Assembly: GCF_964355755.1 (NCBI RefSeq)
Contig: NC_092671.1
Coordinates: 18,130,001 to 18,194,000 of the forward strand
DNA length: 64,000 bases
Reading direction: 5' to 3'
Source: Antedon mediterranea
Taxonomy: Eukaryota > Echinodermata > Crinoidea > Comatulida > Antedonidae
Made by a program: the position numbers and the translations under genes. This document shows, in pieces, positions 1 through 12,440 of the stretch. Below the pieces are notes generated by a model. That model had not been told where the DNA came from, ran no database searches, and saw only the letters and a list, made by a program, of their open reading frames with translations. How positions within the stretch are numbered: the first letter of the stretch is position 1; every line of letters starts with the position of its first letter.

Positions 1-433
1 GGCTTAGTTTTGTAGGCCTAGCTGGTAAACATCGGTAACGTACGAACATCGTACGCTAGCTATATACCTAGCCTGACGTTGTATAGTTGCTGCATTAATT
101 GTCTTTCTATTTTTGCCAGACTCCGTTGATACAAATTGGGCAAAACCCGGTATTTTCGCTGAAAAGTTAGGAGTCTTCCATTTGTTTTGGCCTCACGATC
201 GATCGAAAAGTGGGCGAATTACAGGTGAAAAACAAAAATATCAATCCGCGCGCAATGCATTTTGGGATTTATAGCGGGCCGCTATAATTATTAGAATCGA
301 CTTGTTTTTCACATTTTTAACCGTTTAAAGACGAAAAAAGTTATCGCAATAGGACCATATAGTATTATTTTTACATTAAATGTAGTTTGTGATCTTAAAT
401 TAGATCTAAAAAATGTAGGGAAGGGGGCTTTAA
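1..433 (-). mobile_element. MITE family A, left copy (cut by window edge)
   Basis: Non-coding repeat that matches the reverse complement of 15,304-15,737 with about seven mismatches (roughly 98% identity). It ends in the same terminus, GGGAAGGGGGCT followed by TTAA at 430-433. The other end lies before position 1, so only about two thirds is visible. No ORF. A TTAA flank suggests a piggyBac- or Kolobok-type non-autonomous element; the superfamily is inferred only from that flank. Confidence 0.75.
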
Positions 434-705
434 TTTAAGTGAGAGAACAAAAACAAACTTCTTTCTTTCGTCAAATTGACAAATAAAATTAAACAAAAAG
501 GCACAAAAAAAAAAAAAAAAAAATAGTCTTAAGGCAATTGTGAATTACTAATGTTCTAAAAATAGTTTGAAATAAGTGTTTGTTTGTATTTTGTTTTAAA
601 TGTATTTATGATGGTTATTGCTTTTAGATTGAGCGGTAAAGGTATAATATATATTATTGAAATAGGTTACAAAATCTGAACTACAAATAGTGAAAGAAAC
701 AACTG
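434..705. other. AT-rich spacer, nothing recognised
   Basis: Low-complexity AT-rich DNA including an A-run of about 20 near 506. No coding exon, RNA gene or repeat partner was seen. Confidence 0.6.
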
Positions 706-1256
706 AAAGATGTATTGTCCCTTTGACTAATTCCAAAAAAATAAAAAATAAAAGATTTCGAAAAAAGGTGGGTCATTTAGAAGTATCATAATAGTTATTA
801 ACTATCACCAAAAATTTTTCGAAAAAAAAAAAATGTTAACTGAAATACAGACGTTTTTTGTTAAAAAAATAACTTTGACTTCCAGTCAAAGTTTTCAATC
901 AAAACATATCCCATAATGAAACGCGCTTGTTTGGCTACTCTGTATGCATAATCATAAAACTTCCTCATGATCTGTGTGAAAATACCTTCTTAACCGTGAC
1001 AAGTTGTAAACAATCCTAATTTAGCACATGCATAATGTGTACGCATGGTTTGAAATCTTTGTTTACTTTCGCTCGTGACGATTTTCCAGATGAAATGTAA
1101 TCAAACTAATTTACCTGTTAATTACGTAAACTTGTTGTTTTTGGCTCAAATTTTCGACTTAAAGTGAATAACTTTAATATTACTTTGATATGGCCACTTT
1201 AAATTTAGAATATTTTGACCTTAATTTTTTTGTGTTTCAAGGGACAATACATCTTT
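706..1256. mobile_element. MITE-like element with ~19-bp terminal inverted repeats
   Basis: AAGATGTATTGTCCCTT at the left end (about 708-724) is mirrored by AAGGGACAATACATCTT at the right end (about 1,239-1,256). The interior of about 510 bp is AT-rich and non-coding. No convincing target duplication was found, so the exact ends are uncertain. Confidence 0.55.
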
Positions 1257-3060
1257 AAAGTTTTCGTATCTCAGGTAAACTAACCAATCACGTCATGCAT
1301 AGTGGAAAGACTATATGTAACATCATACATTCCAAAACAAATGCGTTATAATTCTTTCTGTAATGTACAGTACAATACCTATTAGTATTATGTATCCAAC
1401 AATTTAGTGATTTTATCATTGTCAAAAATGAAATATTAGTATGACTTATATTTCTGCAGTTGTTTTGTGCTGTTAATTACTTGTATACATTAATGTCACT
1501 CAAATATATATACTAGGATCAAAACAAAAATATTCAAGTAGTATTATGAATATATTTTTTAAATTACAAAAATTAAATGTTTTCTGAATATTTTTCAGAA
1601 AACAAAATAAAAATTTTTTAGTCAATCATATGGGACATTTTTAAAATTGTTTTCTTTCTAATTTATAGTCAGATTACAATGGCATGGACTATTTTTAAAA
1701 ACATTTTTTAATGTAAATAAATAATAAAAAAAGGAGAATATAAACAGTTAAAATTTAACTTCAATTAGTAAAAATATCCATGTAATCTGTTTTATTAAGA
1801 ATTTAAAAACCATTAATTTTAAATGTAATCATTTCGAGGTCAACTCATCACATTCATTATACTGATGTTGAATAAGTAATTACTCGTCATTGTTTAGATG
1901 TATAGAATAATGCATTATTTATGTCATTTTCAGATTATCTTTTCTTGCAGTACTGCTGGCCTGGTGGGAAATACAGCATATGTTTTTACATTGGTTGTGC
2001 CAATTCTATTTCAAATTAACTCCCAATTCCAATATATATTGTATTACAATACATAAAACCCCTTTGAGAATTCATGATCCTTTTAAAGTTGAGAATTGAA
2101 ATGTAATTCATTGAATGGATTTGACTTGCGGCTGCAATGCTATTTTCAATAAAATGTTTTCATAAAAAACTTTCTTTTCAAAACTGTATTATTCTAATTG
2201 ACTTTTTAAATTAATGGTGATTATATAACTACTTTCAAATTGTATTGAGCTACAGTATGATAACCCAGGAGTAAAATAACATGATATATGGAGATACAGA
2301 ATGCTAATTGTTTAATCTAACATAAAAGAATCGAACTTGAGGTAAAAAATTAAATACACCCTGATGCTAAAGTAAGTTGATCAACCTCTGATGTTATTTA
2401 TTACTATTTTTATACTATATGTAAGAAGCCTCTAGTTATATGTAATTCACAGCAACCTTCGCATATATTCAATATACAGTAAATATAATTCATCTTCAGA
2501 ATGACTGGACATCGCTTATTTCAGCATTATTATCCAGTGTTTGCAGCTTACAGTGTGCTCGATTTTAGTTTTTAAAGAATTTATCAAGGCCGGTTTTTTG
2601 AGACAGTGCGATTTCTGTCGAAAGACGTTGTTCCAATCGTTCAATGTCCTAGGCAGAAAATCTGTTTATATAAATCTGTACACTTTAATATAAGCGTGTG
2701 TTTACTCATATACAGTTCATGTGCAACATAACAGTGTCTGTCTCCCCTGATTAGTACAGTAGTGTTTTTATGATGTTTTTATTGTTACTTTATATGTACC
2801 TAGTTTTTATTATTATTAATTAAATTATCTTGGCAGTCTACTCTCTTTTATAATTGTTTTATATTATATGTATTCATACTTTTGCTATAATATATATAGA
2901 AAGAATCCACATGTACTGGAAGTAATAAACTGAATATCTTCTTTTTTAAGACAAAATGTATAAATAATCATGTTAGAAAAACAGTATCGCTTTTTGATGA
3001 TGAACAACTCTAAAATGTATATAGGAAATGTTTTTTTTTTATTTTGTATCTATTATGTTG
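1257..3060. other. AT-rich non-coding region
   Basis: No ORF with codon-like structure and no splice-phased exon was found. From about 2,500 the sequence is slightly less AT-rich and may already belong to the retroelement tail ending near 3,205. Confidence 0.5.
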
Positions 3061-3074
3061 TGTTTAGTTTTATG

Positions 3075-3205
3075 TTTTTTATGTAAAAGGGTCCTGCGAA
3101 AACAGAAGTGTAAACTTCTCTATGCAGGATCCTTACCATCATTTATGCTATGAAACTGTATTTATAAACGATGAGTAAATAAATGTGAATTGAATTGAAT
3201 TGTTC
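3075..3205 (+). mobile_element. Probable 3' end of a truncated non-LTR retrotransposon
   Basis: A hairpin (GGGTCCTGC ... GCAGGATCC, about 3,089-3,132) is followed by AATAAATGTGAATTGAATTGAATTG-like sequence ending near 3,202. A short hairpin and a (GAATT)n microsatellite tail are typical of CR1/L2-type LINE 3' ends. No coding part remains, so the assignment rests on the tail alone. A similar tail in the opposite orientation lies near 27,020-27,090. Confidence 0.4.
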
Positions 3206-3669
3206 TAGTTTATTTAGTTGGTACTTGACCTCACCATAGTTTGTGAGTGCCAGCATTCCAAAAGTGAAGCTTGTCAAATGAATTACTGTAATTAACAATA
3301 TCATGTCATCCCTCTGGGGTGTGGATGATCACTAACTTTTAACACCGGAAAAAAAATTATTTGTCCTATTCCTGAGAAGAATCTGTGAGTTTGGTGTCAT
3401 TTCAATCACCACAATAAAAAATAAAATTAACATAAATCTAACCTAGCTTTGCCTAACCTTTATTGCTAATCTAGGTACCTGTACAGTATGAAAAATGACT
3501 CATTATTTGTTTTGAAACATTATGACATGTTTATTACTGTACTAAACAATAGTATAATATTTAACTGCTTAAGTACACAAATAATTGATGTTTGTGTTAG
3601 TTGATGAAGTACTTTTACTTGTCAGTCATAATTTTAGATGTTTGATTTCACAATATCATTCCACCTTGA

Positions 3670-4035
3670 AAGTCTCTCTCTCTTCTTCATTGAGTAGCAA
3701 AAATAACATATTTTATTCATAAATCAATTAAAAATATATTTTAACAAGAAAATAATATACTAAATTACCATTACTATATTTATTTGTATTAATAATATTT
3801 CATATTATAATAATAATAATGAATAAAAGAACTGGTACACTAATATTCAACGTTGAATGTAATCAAAACTAATCTCCTCCATTGAGTAGCAAAAAAAACA
3901 ACCTATTTTTTCCATAATCAATTTTGAATATATTCTTACTAACCAGAAAACAATACAAAACTCAAAGCCTTTTTCTTTGTATTAATATTTCATATTTATA
4001 ATTAATGTACAAGAACTATTATTTTACTAATAAGA
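3670..4035. repeat. Diverged two-copy tandem duplication, period ~195 bp
   Basis: A block starting CATTGAGTAGCAAAAA at about 3,689 and running through an AT-rich stretch to TTTGTATTAATAATATTTCATATT is repeated from about 3,879 with substitutions and small indels (CATTGAGTAGCAAAAA, then TTTGTATTAATATTTCATATT). Non-coding. Confidence 0.6.
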
Positions 4036-5235
4036 GGCACATGTTATCCAGTTGATATATTATTTCAATAATTCAAAGTGCAAATGAGGTCAAATAAAAG
4101 TATTTGCTGTATAGTCTGTGTGCAAACAATTGGCTTTTATTGATCACATAAGAAGTGTTTTAATTTAATTCACAGGCATGAACGGACAATAGGCTGTGCA
4201 CTATCAAACACTCTGGAATTTATAGGATTATTTCTGGTTATTTTACTTATTTAACCATTTCTCATAAACAGGTGGATTTTAAATTTCATTGCTGTAGAAA
4301 AGTAAGGGATGTTTTTTTTTTATTGTAGGCCTACTGTATAAGATAGCAATAATGGTATTGTATTGATAGATAGTGTCTGTAGTGTGTGCATGATACAGAC
4401 AAAATTCAGTGTTATTGTATACGTATTCAATTTTTATAATGCCATGTTGCCAGATCTGTGGGGTTAACAAATATTGAATTGTTTGATAGTTAGGTTCAAA
4501 TTATTATTAATGTACAACTGTCAAACCTGTAGTTATTGTATTAATAAAATGTTTCTTTTGTTGTTGCATGGAGAAAATATTATTAATAAACCTCCATGGT
4601 TGTACAGTATACTGTATTAAGCCTGATCTACTTTATATTTTGTTCTATCCAAACCATAGTGGTTTCAATTGAGTTTTTTTTTTTACTGAATGAAAATGAA
4701 GCTTGATCTTTTTATTTAATATTAGATTATTTTAAATTGCAGTTTCTCTATGTATGAATTTACCCTTTGTTATTGACATATTTCATTATAGGAAATATGT
4801 TCATTGTTACATATTACCAAAAATCAATAAAGTTGTTATGGTAGTGTTAACAAATTAAGTAGATAATATTGGCCTGTGCAAAGGTAAAGTAGTTGGAACC
4901 AATGCGCTTGCAAGTGGTAAAAGGTATAAAGATAAAAATATGAACATGATTTAAAGGTAGAGTTTGTCGACACTTGCGTGCTTGTTTTGAACGCAGATTA
5001 ATTTATTGCGGTCTACTGTTATTATCGAAGCAAACATTACTAATGAGAATATAAAGTGAACGATTTAGTTTCCAAGCTTTCTCATTGTCCTTCTTAGCAT
5101 TTAATTTGATTCTTAAAAATCAGCAAACTATGAGGACTTAATGAAATTGTGAGGAAAAGAAAATTGTTTGAACATCAAATGAAGATAAATTAATCTATTG
5201 TATAATAGCTAAATGTCAGATCAGTCAAAACATCT
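4036..5235. other. AT-rich non-coding region before the LINE
   Basis: The small ORFs here have no recognisable similarity or codon structure. Nothing further was identified. Confidence 0.5.
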
Positions 5236-5932
5236 GGACTGCTCTCGGTCAAGCTGTATTCCGATACAACCTGTATCAGCTACAATATTACCAAAGGTCT
5301 AGTTGTCATCAAGTCTGAAAGCTATACTGGCGGGGACATTTGTCCCTACTAGGTTTAACCAAGTCAGGCAGGTTTCAGGCTCTTCAGGCCTATGGTAGTA
5401 TTAGTTAGTTAGCTCTCTCATAAAAGAGCAGCCCTTAAACCATAGAAATATCCAGCTAGTGTCTGGGAGGGTTTAGTTTTCTCACTCGGAGCTGAAGTCC
5501 CGTAAGGCAGTTTAGTGAACTTTGTTCTACTTTTCTGGCAACTTCTGCAGCAGAGCTAGTACCAGTCGTATTGGTTTCCATTCCACTGGACACTACTAGT
5601 AATGCCGAGAGGGGATTCCTGATAATTGGGCAGCTCAGGATTCCATATATTATGCCCTGGCATACTTGGAGAGGCCACTCCAACTTTGTTTGTACAAAGG
5701 ATCAACACGGGGATCGTCAGTTACCGGTAATAAGTCTGTTGTCCAATTGGCGTAGGACTTGACGCCAGGGGTCGATCTCGACAGTGGGAGGGATTATTTA
5801 ATTCCATTGAATAGCTACCGCCCGCCTTAAGCTGGGCAGCCCCCAGCCAATTAGGTGCTATTCCGCCACCGATTGCTTGTCTCACTGGGTGCGTGGGACT
5901 TATGGTTTTAATTAGCCTGACAGGCAGTTAGA

Positions 5933-6970
5933 TTGAATGTACCCAAGACAAAAAGAAAAATTAGAAATAGAAATAATTATAAAACAAAGCTTCATTTAAA
6001 ACTTGGTACATGGAATATTTGTACTCTTAGAACTGGATTGAATAATGATCTGCAGAAAATAGATGATGCACGTAAAACAGCAGTCATCGACTCTGAGCTC
6101 TTACGTCTTGACCTTGATATTGTTGCTTTTTAAGAAACACGCTTGCTAGAATCTGGTTCACTGGAGGAAAGTAACTATACTTTTATATGGAAAGGGAATA
6201 ATACTGGCTGTGTGAGGCAGCATGGAGTTGGTTTTGCCATCAAGAATAACTTGTTCAGAGATGTTGTAGTATTAGAAGGCAGTAATGAGAGGCTGCTTGC
6301 AATTAGGCTTTCAAACTCTATTGAGTCACCCGTCATCTTGAGTTTGTATGCACCAACACTTATGAGTTCCGACGAGGTTAAAGATCAGTTTTATCAATAT
6401 CTGCATTCTTTTATTAAGAACATTCCTGAGAAAACGCCTTTAATTTTGCTCGGTGATTTTAATGCTCGAGTTGGTGACAACAGGGCAGCATGGCCAGCAT
6501 GCTTAGGGAATTTTGGTGTTGGAAAGCTAAATGAAAATGGACAGAGGCTTCTTGAATTATGCTCATACTTCAAACTTTGCGTAACTAACACATTTTTCAA
6601 ATCAAAGACATCTCACAAAGTTTCATGGAGACATCCTAGGTCTAAACACTGGCATCAGCTCGACTTAATAATCACACGCCGTTCTTCTTTAAATGATGTT
6701 AAAAATACTTGTACGTTTCATAGTGCAGTTTGCGAAACAGACCACTCTCTGGTCTGCAGTCGACTAAAAATTGTGCAAAAGCAAAGACCAAAAACCAAAC
6801 ATCACCCTCTTCGGAAGGTCAATGTCAAGGAAACATCCGACACTGATAAATGTGCAAAGTTTAAACATCAATTAGCAAAAAATCTTGCTATGCAAGATGA
6901 GTGCAAAGATATTGAAGAATAGTGGGGGAAAATGAAAACTGCAATTTATGACTCTGCTATAGAAGTGTTT
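5933..6970 (+). pseudogene. LINE endonuclease part of ORF (5' segment)
   Basis: Encodes the endonuclease domain of the RTE-like element. Seen: a GTWNICTL-type N-terminus, an ETRL motif directly after the first stop (TAA, 6,131-6,133), YAPT, GDFNARVG and the C-terminal TDHSLV. A second stop (TAG, 6,920-6,922) precedes the nested element. The reading frame is the same on both sides of each stop, so these are point lesions and not frameshifts. It rejoins at 9,032. Confidence 0.85.
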
Positions 6971-9022
6971 GAGTGTTGACAAAGTGCGAGGCAGCGAGGC
7001 ACGCGAGGCAAGCGATGCATGCCAAATATTTGTGCGAGGCATCATTTTATCATTTCCAAAAGTGCGAGGCATCATTTTATCATTTCCAAAAGTGCGAGGC
7101 ATGCGAGGCATATAGTTTACAATTTCAAAAAGGTGCGAGGCATATCTTAACGTGCTATTATGATATATTATAGGCCTAATAATCAATCGATACAAGCGTA
7201 TCTAAATAGATTCGTGTATACACTCATCATGTTGTTTATTTTTATGTAACGATTGTTTTTTCATTCAAGTCATATCGTGTCAAATTTTACTTTTACAAAA
7301 GTGCCCAAACTACGGTTCAAAAATCTGAACGGCAGTCTTCAACTTTCGATAAACAATAATTGTTATAGCGACACACTCATCAAATGACTGCAATGTTTGT
7401 TGGCATTTCGAGCGTGTTCACTCACATGTCTCTCGAACATAGCAGAGTGAAAATAATATTTTGTCACACCCCTGCGCCTAGATCCGGTAGACCCGAGAGA
7501 TGGACAATCCCTCTTTACTATTTAGCAGGTAGCGGAATGATTCAGCCCTCAGCTCAGAGGATTGTGTTGCATTCCCCTCCTATAGCACGTGGTTTCAGCA
7601 GCAACGCACAGACTTCTCTCTGAGCGGCGTGCCAAAGACATTTTTGACATTCCATTCTCTAGGAACAACACGTGTACCTCTCTCGCAAATAAGGTGAACA
7701 GCGATTGCCAGGACAAGTTCAATAACTGGCGGTGAATAAAAGGTAACTGATATGCCGATCCAATAACATGCCGCAAAGAAAAAAATTGCGACAGAATTCT
7801 GGTGCGCGTGTGAAAAAAGACTTACGTCCGACAATTGTAATACTAGGCCTAAAATTAAACTTTAGCTAATATGCTTAGCCCTAACCTAGATAAGAGGCCT
7901 ATGTAGAAAATAATTTAATCAATTTTGATAAAATAATAATTGGTGTAATATTTAATAATGATACACTATTCCTGTTTTAGTAAGCTAGGTATATTACGAA
8001 CGATTTTTATTTATTGTTGTCCATGTACGTACTAATAAACCTGGCGCTAGTTTCCTTCGCTTGTATTTTTCCTCCAAATTTGATAACTAACTTTATCGTG
8101 TGAATACCACACCTTAGAAGTATACCTCATGAGTACTTTAATGAAAGAATCACATAAAAAGTAACACATAAATCCTTAAATTAATGATTTTACAGGCGTG
8201 TTTCTCGCACACTGTTCGCGAATTTCACTTATTCAATGTTCAATATTTTTGTTTCTATGGAGCGCCAAAAGAGCAACGATAATAGAGGACTAAAACTCAG
8301 TGGAATGCGTCAGTTTCTCATGCATTTATTGGTGAAAAACACGTTTTATTTCAATATATTTGTTAATTTGTCAATAAAAATGTTGTAATATGTTACTGCT
8401 GATACTGTTCTGTTTTCAAAGAATAATAATCGATCCTAAATCAACATCACTACCTAGTCTAGACCTAGGACATCCTACTAAGGATATTATGATGAATTTT
8501 TCTATTTTATTCTTTAAAAGGTTAACGAAACCGTGTACATTATCAACAGTAACATTTTTCCTTACTGACAGTGACAAAATCTATTGAAATTCTACTTGAT
8601 TTTCACCAAATAATGCGTTAAATATAAATGGATTCCACAGAGTTTTTAGCCCTCTAATTAATTTTGCTCTTTTGGCGTTCCATAGAAACCAAAATATTGA
8701 ACATTGAGTGTGCGAAATGCGAGAAAAACAACGTCTGTAAAATCACCAATTTAATGGATTTATTGTTACTTTTATGTGATTTTTCTTCATTAAAGTAGGC
8801 CTACTAATTCTAAGCTGTGGTATTCAGGATAAAGCCTTGGTTAAATTACAAGGCAGGTGCAAAAGGAAACTAGCCTAGCGGGCCTTGCAATTTTGAGAAA
8901 TGATAAAATGATGCCTCGCATTTTTTGATGATGGTAAAACGATGCCTCGCATAAATTTCTGACTTGCCTCGCATGCTTTCCCTGCCTCGCGTGCCTCGCT
9001 GCCTCGCACTTTGTTACTACCC
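6971..9022. mobile_element. Foldback-type DNA transposon nested in the LINE, 9-bp target duplication
   Basis: Flanked by direct copies of GAAGTGTTT (6,962-6,970 and 9,023-9,031). The ends are inverted repeats: both contain ACAAAGTGCGAGGCAGCGAG followed by GCACGCGAGGCA. Inside, a longer inverted repeat pairs about 8,040-8,300 with about 8,640-8,880, so much of the element folds on itself. The left arm carries two copies of a ~30-bp unit (GTGCGAGGCATCATTTTATC). About 880 bp of the left half has no partner. No transposase is encoded. A 9-bp duplication is typical of Mutator-like elements; that assignment is inference. Confidence 0.85.
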
Positions 9023-9031
9023 GAAGTGTTT

Positions 9032-11145
9032 GGTAAGAAAATAAAAAACAACCAAGACTGGTTTGAAGAAAAGTTTGAAAAGTTACTGCCCGTCATTGAG
9101 AAGAAACATACAGCTCTGTTAGCTTACAAGACTCGCGCTACACGGCATAATCTTGCTTCTCTACGTTTAGCAAGGGCTGATGTTCAACGAGTTGTGCGCC
9201 AGTGCACTAACGAGTACTGGGAGGAATTTAGTGCTCAGATACAACAAGTTGCTGATACAGGGCACTTGAAGGGAATGTATGAAGGAATCCGAAAAGCCAT
9301 TGGGCCAGTGCAAAAGAAAACAGCACAAATTAAAGACCGAAATGGTAATGTGATAATCGATCAGAAGAAACAGATGGACCGATGGGTAGAACATTACTCA
9401 GAAGTTTACCAAACTAAGATGCCTGTATCCCAGGAGGAACTAAAAAATGTTCAAAATTTACCAACTATGTTGGAACTTGATGCCTACCCAACTATGGATG
9501 AAGTACGATCAGCAGTAAAGCAACTGTCTTCAGGCAAGGCTCCTGGTGATGATGGTATACCAACTGAAATTATTAAAGCAGGTGGCCTGACTCTAATACA
9601 TCATCTGCATGAGCTTATTAGTCTCTGTTGGTCTCTTGGTAAACTTCCACAGGATTTCAAGAATGCATCCATTGTCACTCTGTACAAGAATAAAGGTGAT
9701 CGTCGTTGCTGTGATAATTATCGCGGCATTTCTCTGTTTAATATCTGTGGAAAAGTATTTGGAAAAGTAGTTCTACAACGTCTGCTGCCTTTAGCGGAAA
9801 GGGTATATCCAGAGTCTCAGTGTAGTTTTCGCTTTGGAAGATCTACCATTGATATGATATTCTCTATTAGACAGCTGTAGGAAAAATGTGTTGAGCAAAA
9901 ACTCTACCTGGCATTTATCGATCTCACTAAGGCTTTTGACCTTATTAATAGAGACTGTCTATTTGAAATCCTAAGGGAAATTGGATGTCCACCTACTCTA
10001 TTAAATATTATCCGATCCTTCCATCAAGGAATGCAAGCTACTGTCAAGTACAATGGAGCAGTGTCTGATTCATTTGAAGTCGAGAGTGGGACAAAACAAG
10101 GAGATGTTCTTGCCCCTCTTCTTTTTGGGATTTACTTTGCAGTCGTCCTCCAAAGAGCTTTTGAACCTAATCTTATGGAAGGAGTTTTATTGCATTGTAC
10201 AGTAGATCTTCTGGCAAGCTGTACAACCCGGCCAGACTTAAAGCTAAGACAAAAATATTTAAGGTTCTTCTTCGTGATTTTCTTTATGCAGATGATGCCT
10301 GTTTCTGCAGCCATTCTCCTAATGGTCTACAACTTCTACTTGATAAATATTCATGTGCCTGTGAACACTTTGGTCTCACCATAAGTGTAAAGAAAACAAA
10401 GATTTTACCGTTTAAAACAACTGGTCAAAACAATTTTACTGTCAACAATTTTCTACTTGAAAATGTTAGTAAATTTTCTTATCTTGGTTCAGTTATAACT
10501 TATAACAACTCTCTTAATTGTGAACTAAACATTCAAATCGGAAGAGCTTCTAGTACTCTCAGTCAGTTGTCTGCACGTATTTGGGAAAACAAAAATATTA
10601 GAGTGGCTGTGAAGATAAAAGTGTATATGGCATGTGTCATTAGCGTCCTCTTGTATGGAGCTGAATCATGGACAACCTATGCTAGATAAGAAAAGAAACT
10701 AAATGTCTTTCACCTCCGCTGTCTCCGGACTATCTTAAATATCAGATGGCAGGACAGAGTAACAAACAACAGTATCCTTGATAGATGTGGCATTTATTTT
10801 ACATTAATTCGACAGCGAAGACTACGATGGCTTGGTCATGTCAGAAGAATGGACGATACAAGAACTCCAAAGGTTATGTTGTACGGTGAGCTAGCGAATT
10901 GTAAAAGATCCAAAGGACGTCCACTTTTGCGTTTCAAAGATGCATGTAAAAGAGACTTGAAGGCAATGGACATCAATGTTAACACCTGGGAAAAAAAGGC
11001 TGATAACCGAAAATCATGGAAAGATTGTATTAAGGTAGGACTTGTACACAGTGAAGAAAGATATCGTATGGAAAATGAAGAGAGGTATCTGAAAAGAAAA
11101 TCTAGATCAGCCACTGGAACTCACACAGAGTCGCTGGAAAACTGA
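9032..11145 (+). pseudogene. LINE reverse transcriptase part of ORF (3' segment)
   Basis: Continues the LINE ORF exactly in frame from the second target duplication. Seen in order: KAPGDDGIPTE, a DNYRGISL block, the catalytic Asp-bearing FIDLTKAFD (about 9,916-9,942), TKQGDVLAPLLF, FLYADDACF, then LRWLGHVRRM and a Lys/Arg-rich C-terminus ending at 11,145. Stops at 9,878 and 10,687 and a one-base frame change near 10,195 break it. Confidence 0.85.
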
Positions 11146-11209
11146 TGAAATTCTCTCCAATGTCGTCTCCATAGTCAATCTTGACTGAAGGATGCCTGAT
11201 GATGATGAT

Positions 11210-12030
11210 TTTAATAGCTGTACAATAGTTTGTTAGACTTTGTACAGAGAGCACTCTATTTCTTCCAAAACCATGGGACCAATAATCATGCCATTTCCCT
11301 GAAGTACAGTATTTTAACAGTGATTTTCCACTTTTTAAAACCAAGACCAATAAAAATATATAATTATAAGTTTATTCCCCGATTTTCAAGCTCCGCTGAT
11401 TAAATCGTAACATTGATTATCGCATGTAATTGTATACATAAACAATTTTATTGCCTTAAATGGTTTTCTTGAAGTTGAATGTATGTAGTGATTCATTTTT
11501 CATGTTTTAACGACTCGGGTTTTATTAAAAAATGGTAGCACCAATAAAATGTTGGTGACTACCTATTAAAATAGTACTTTAAGAAAATAAATAAATAACA
11601 AAAAAACCAACCTCTTTCCCCTTGAAAATTAGTATAGTATATTTTTTTTAAATTTCAGGCAATTCTCAGCCATTTTTACACATTCAGGTTACAGAGACGT
11701 AATTGGATTCAGCAATAGATTATTATACAGTATTTGCTATGTACTAAATTATTTTACAAATTTGATATCTAGCTTCAAATTGACAAAAACACCCATATGA
11801 ATGCTTGAATAAAATATGATAGATAATCTGTTGAAAGTTCATGTATGTTTATTTTTATGTTTATTTATACTTTTGTTTTCAGAACATTTAGAATGCTGAT
11901 GTAAACAGGCAAAGAAAGATAAAGTGTATGACATGATAACAATTTATCACTATAACATTTTTTTACTATAGTCATGTCATGATTTACACCTATCAAATGC
12001 TATTATTTTTCACTAAGTACAGTATGTCAA
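11210..12030. other. AT-rich non-coding region
   Basis: Nothing coding or repeat-like was recognised between the LINE tail and the next LINE fragment. Confidence 0.5.
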
Positions 12031-12039
12031 TGGCATAAA

Positions 12040-12440
12040 ACTCGGCGATGAGCGCTCACTGGGCCCCTGAGCAAGGTATCGGAGGAGTAGTAGGTTGAAA
12101 CGGCTAAAATTGACTCCTCCAGCAGTGGAGGACGACTTTAGGATCGTCCCTAAACTAGGACCTCAGGCCTCTGAGTTATGCTATTGCAAGTTATTGATTA
12201 TATTCAGTTTAGCTGTATCATCCCCTGTCGGATGTAGCCCTCCTCATGCTTCTGCCAATCCCACCTGTTCTGTGCTATCCTCGCCCACGTGGTGCCTGCA
12301 TACTTTGTAATGTCGTCCCTCCATCGCCGTTTCTGCCTCTTTTTCTTCTGCCGGTTCTTGTTTGCCAGTCTGTCATACGTTTTGTCCACCTGTTGTCATC
12401 CCTTCTTGCAAGGTGTCCCGCCAACGCAAGTTTCACAACC
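12040..12440 (-). mobile_element. Short 3' fragment of a second LINE (antisense)
   Basis: On the minus strand, 12,204-12,389 encodes a peptide with KRQKRRWRDDITKYAGTTW and AQNRWDWQ, the C-terminal signature of many RTE/Jockey-like endonuclease-reverse transcriptases. The rest of the element is missing. The GC-richer stretch 12,040-12,180 beside it shares CTCACTGGGCCCCTGAGC-like sequence with about 60,810-60,840, so it may be a different dispersed repeat. Confidence 0.55.

Larger units (their letters stand above)
5240..11209 (+). mobile_element. RTE-like LINE, decayed and split by a nested transposon
   Basis: One long ORF (about 5,933-11,145) encodes an apurinic-type endonuclease (LKLGTWNICTL near the start, then LLGDFNARVG and a conserved SKHWHQLDL) followed by a reverse transcriptase with the catalytic YADD at about 10,284-10,295 and a C-terminal basic region containing RLRWLGHVRRM. 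This is the pattern of RTE/BovB-type elements. It is dead: in-frame stops lie at 6,131, 6,920, 9,878 and 10,687 (three of them read as Gln-to-stop changes against the family), there is a frameshift near 10,195, and a 2.05 kb insertion at 6,971-9,022. The 3' end is a GATGATGATGAT tail near 11,195-11,206. The 5' end is estimated; AATAGCT near 5,206 and again just after the 3' tail could be a target duplication but is weak. Confidence 0.85.
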
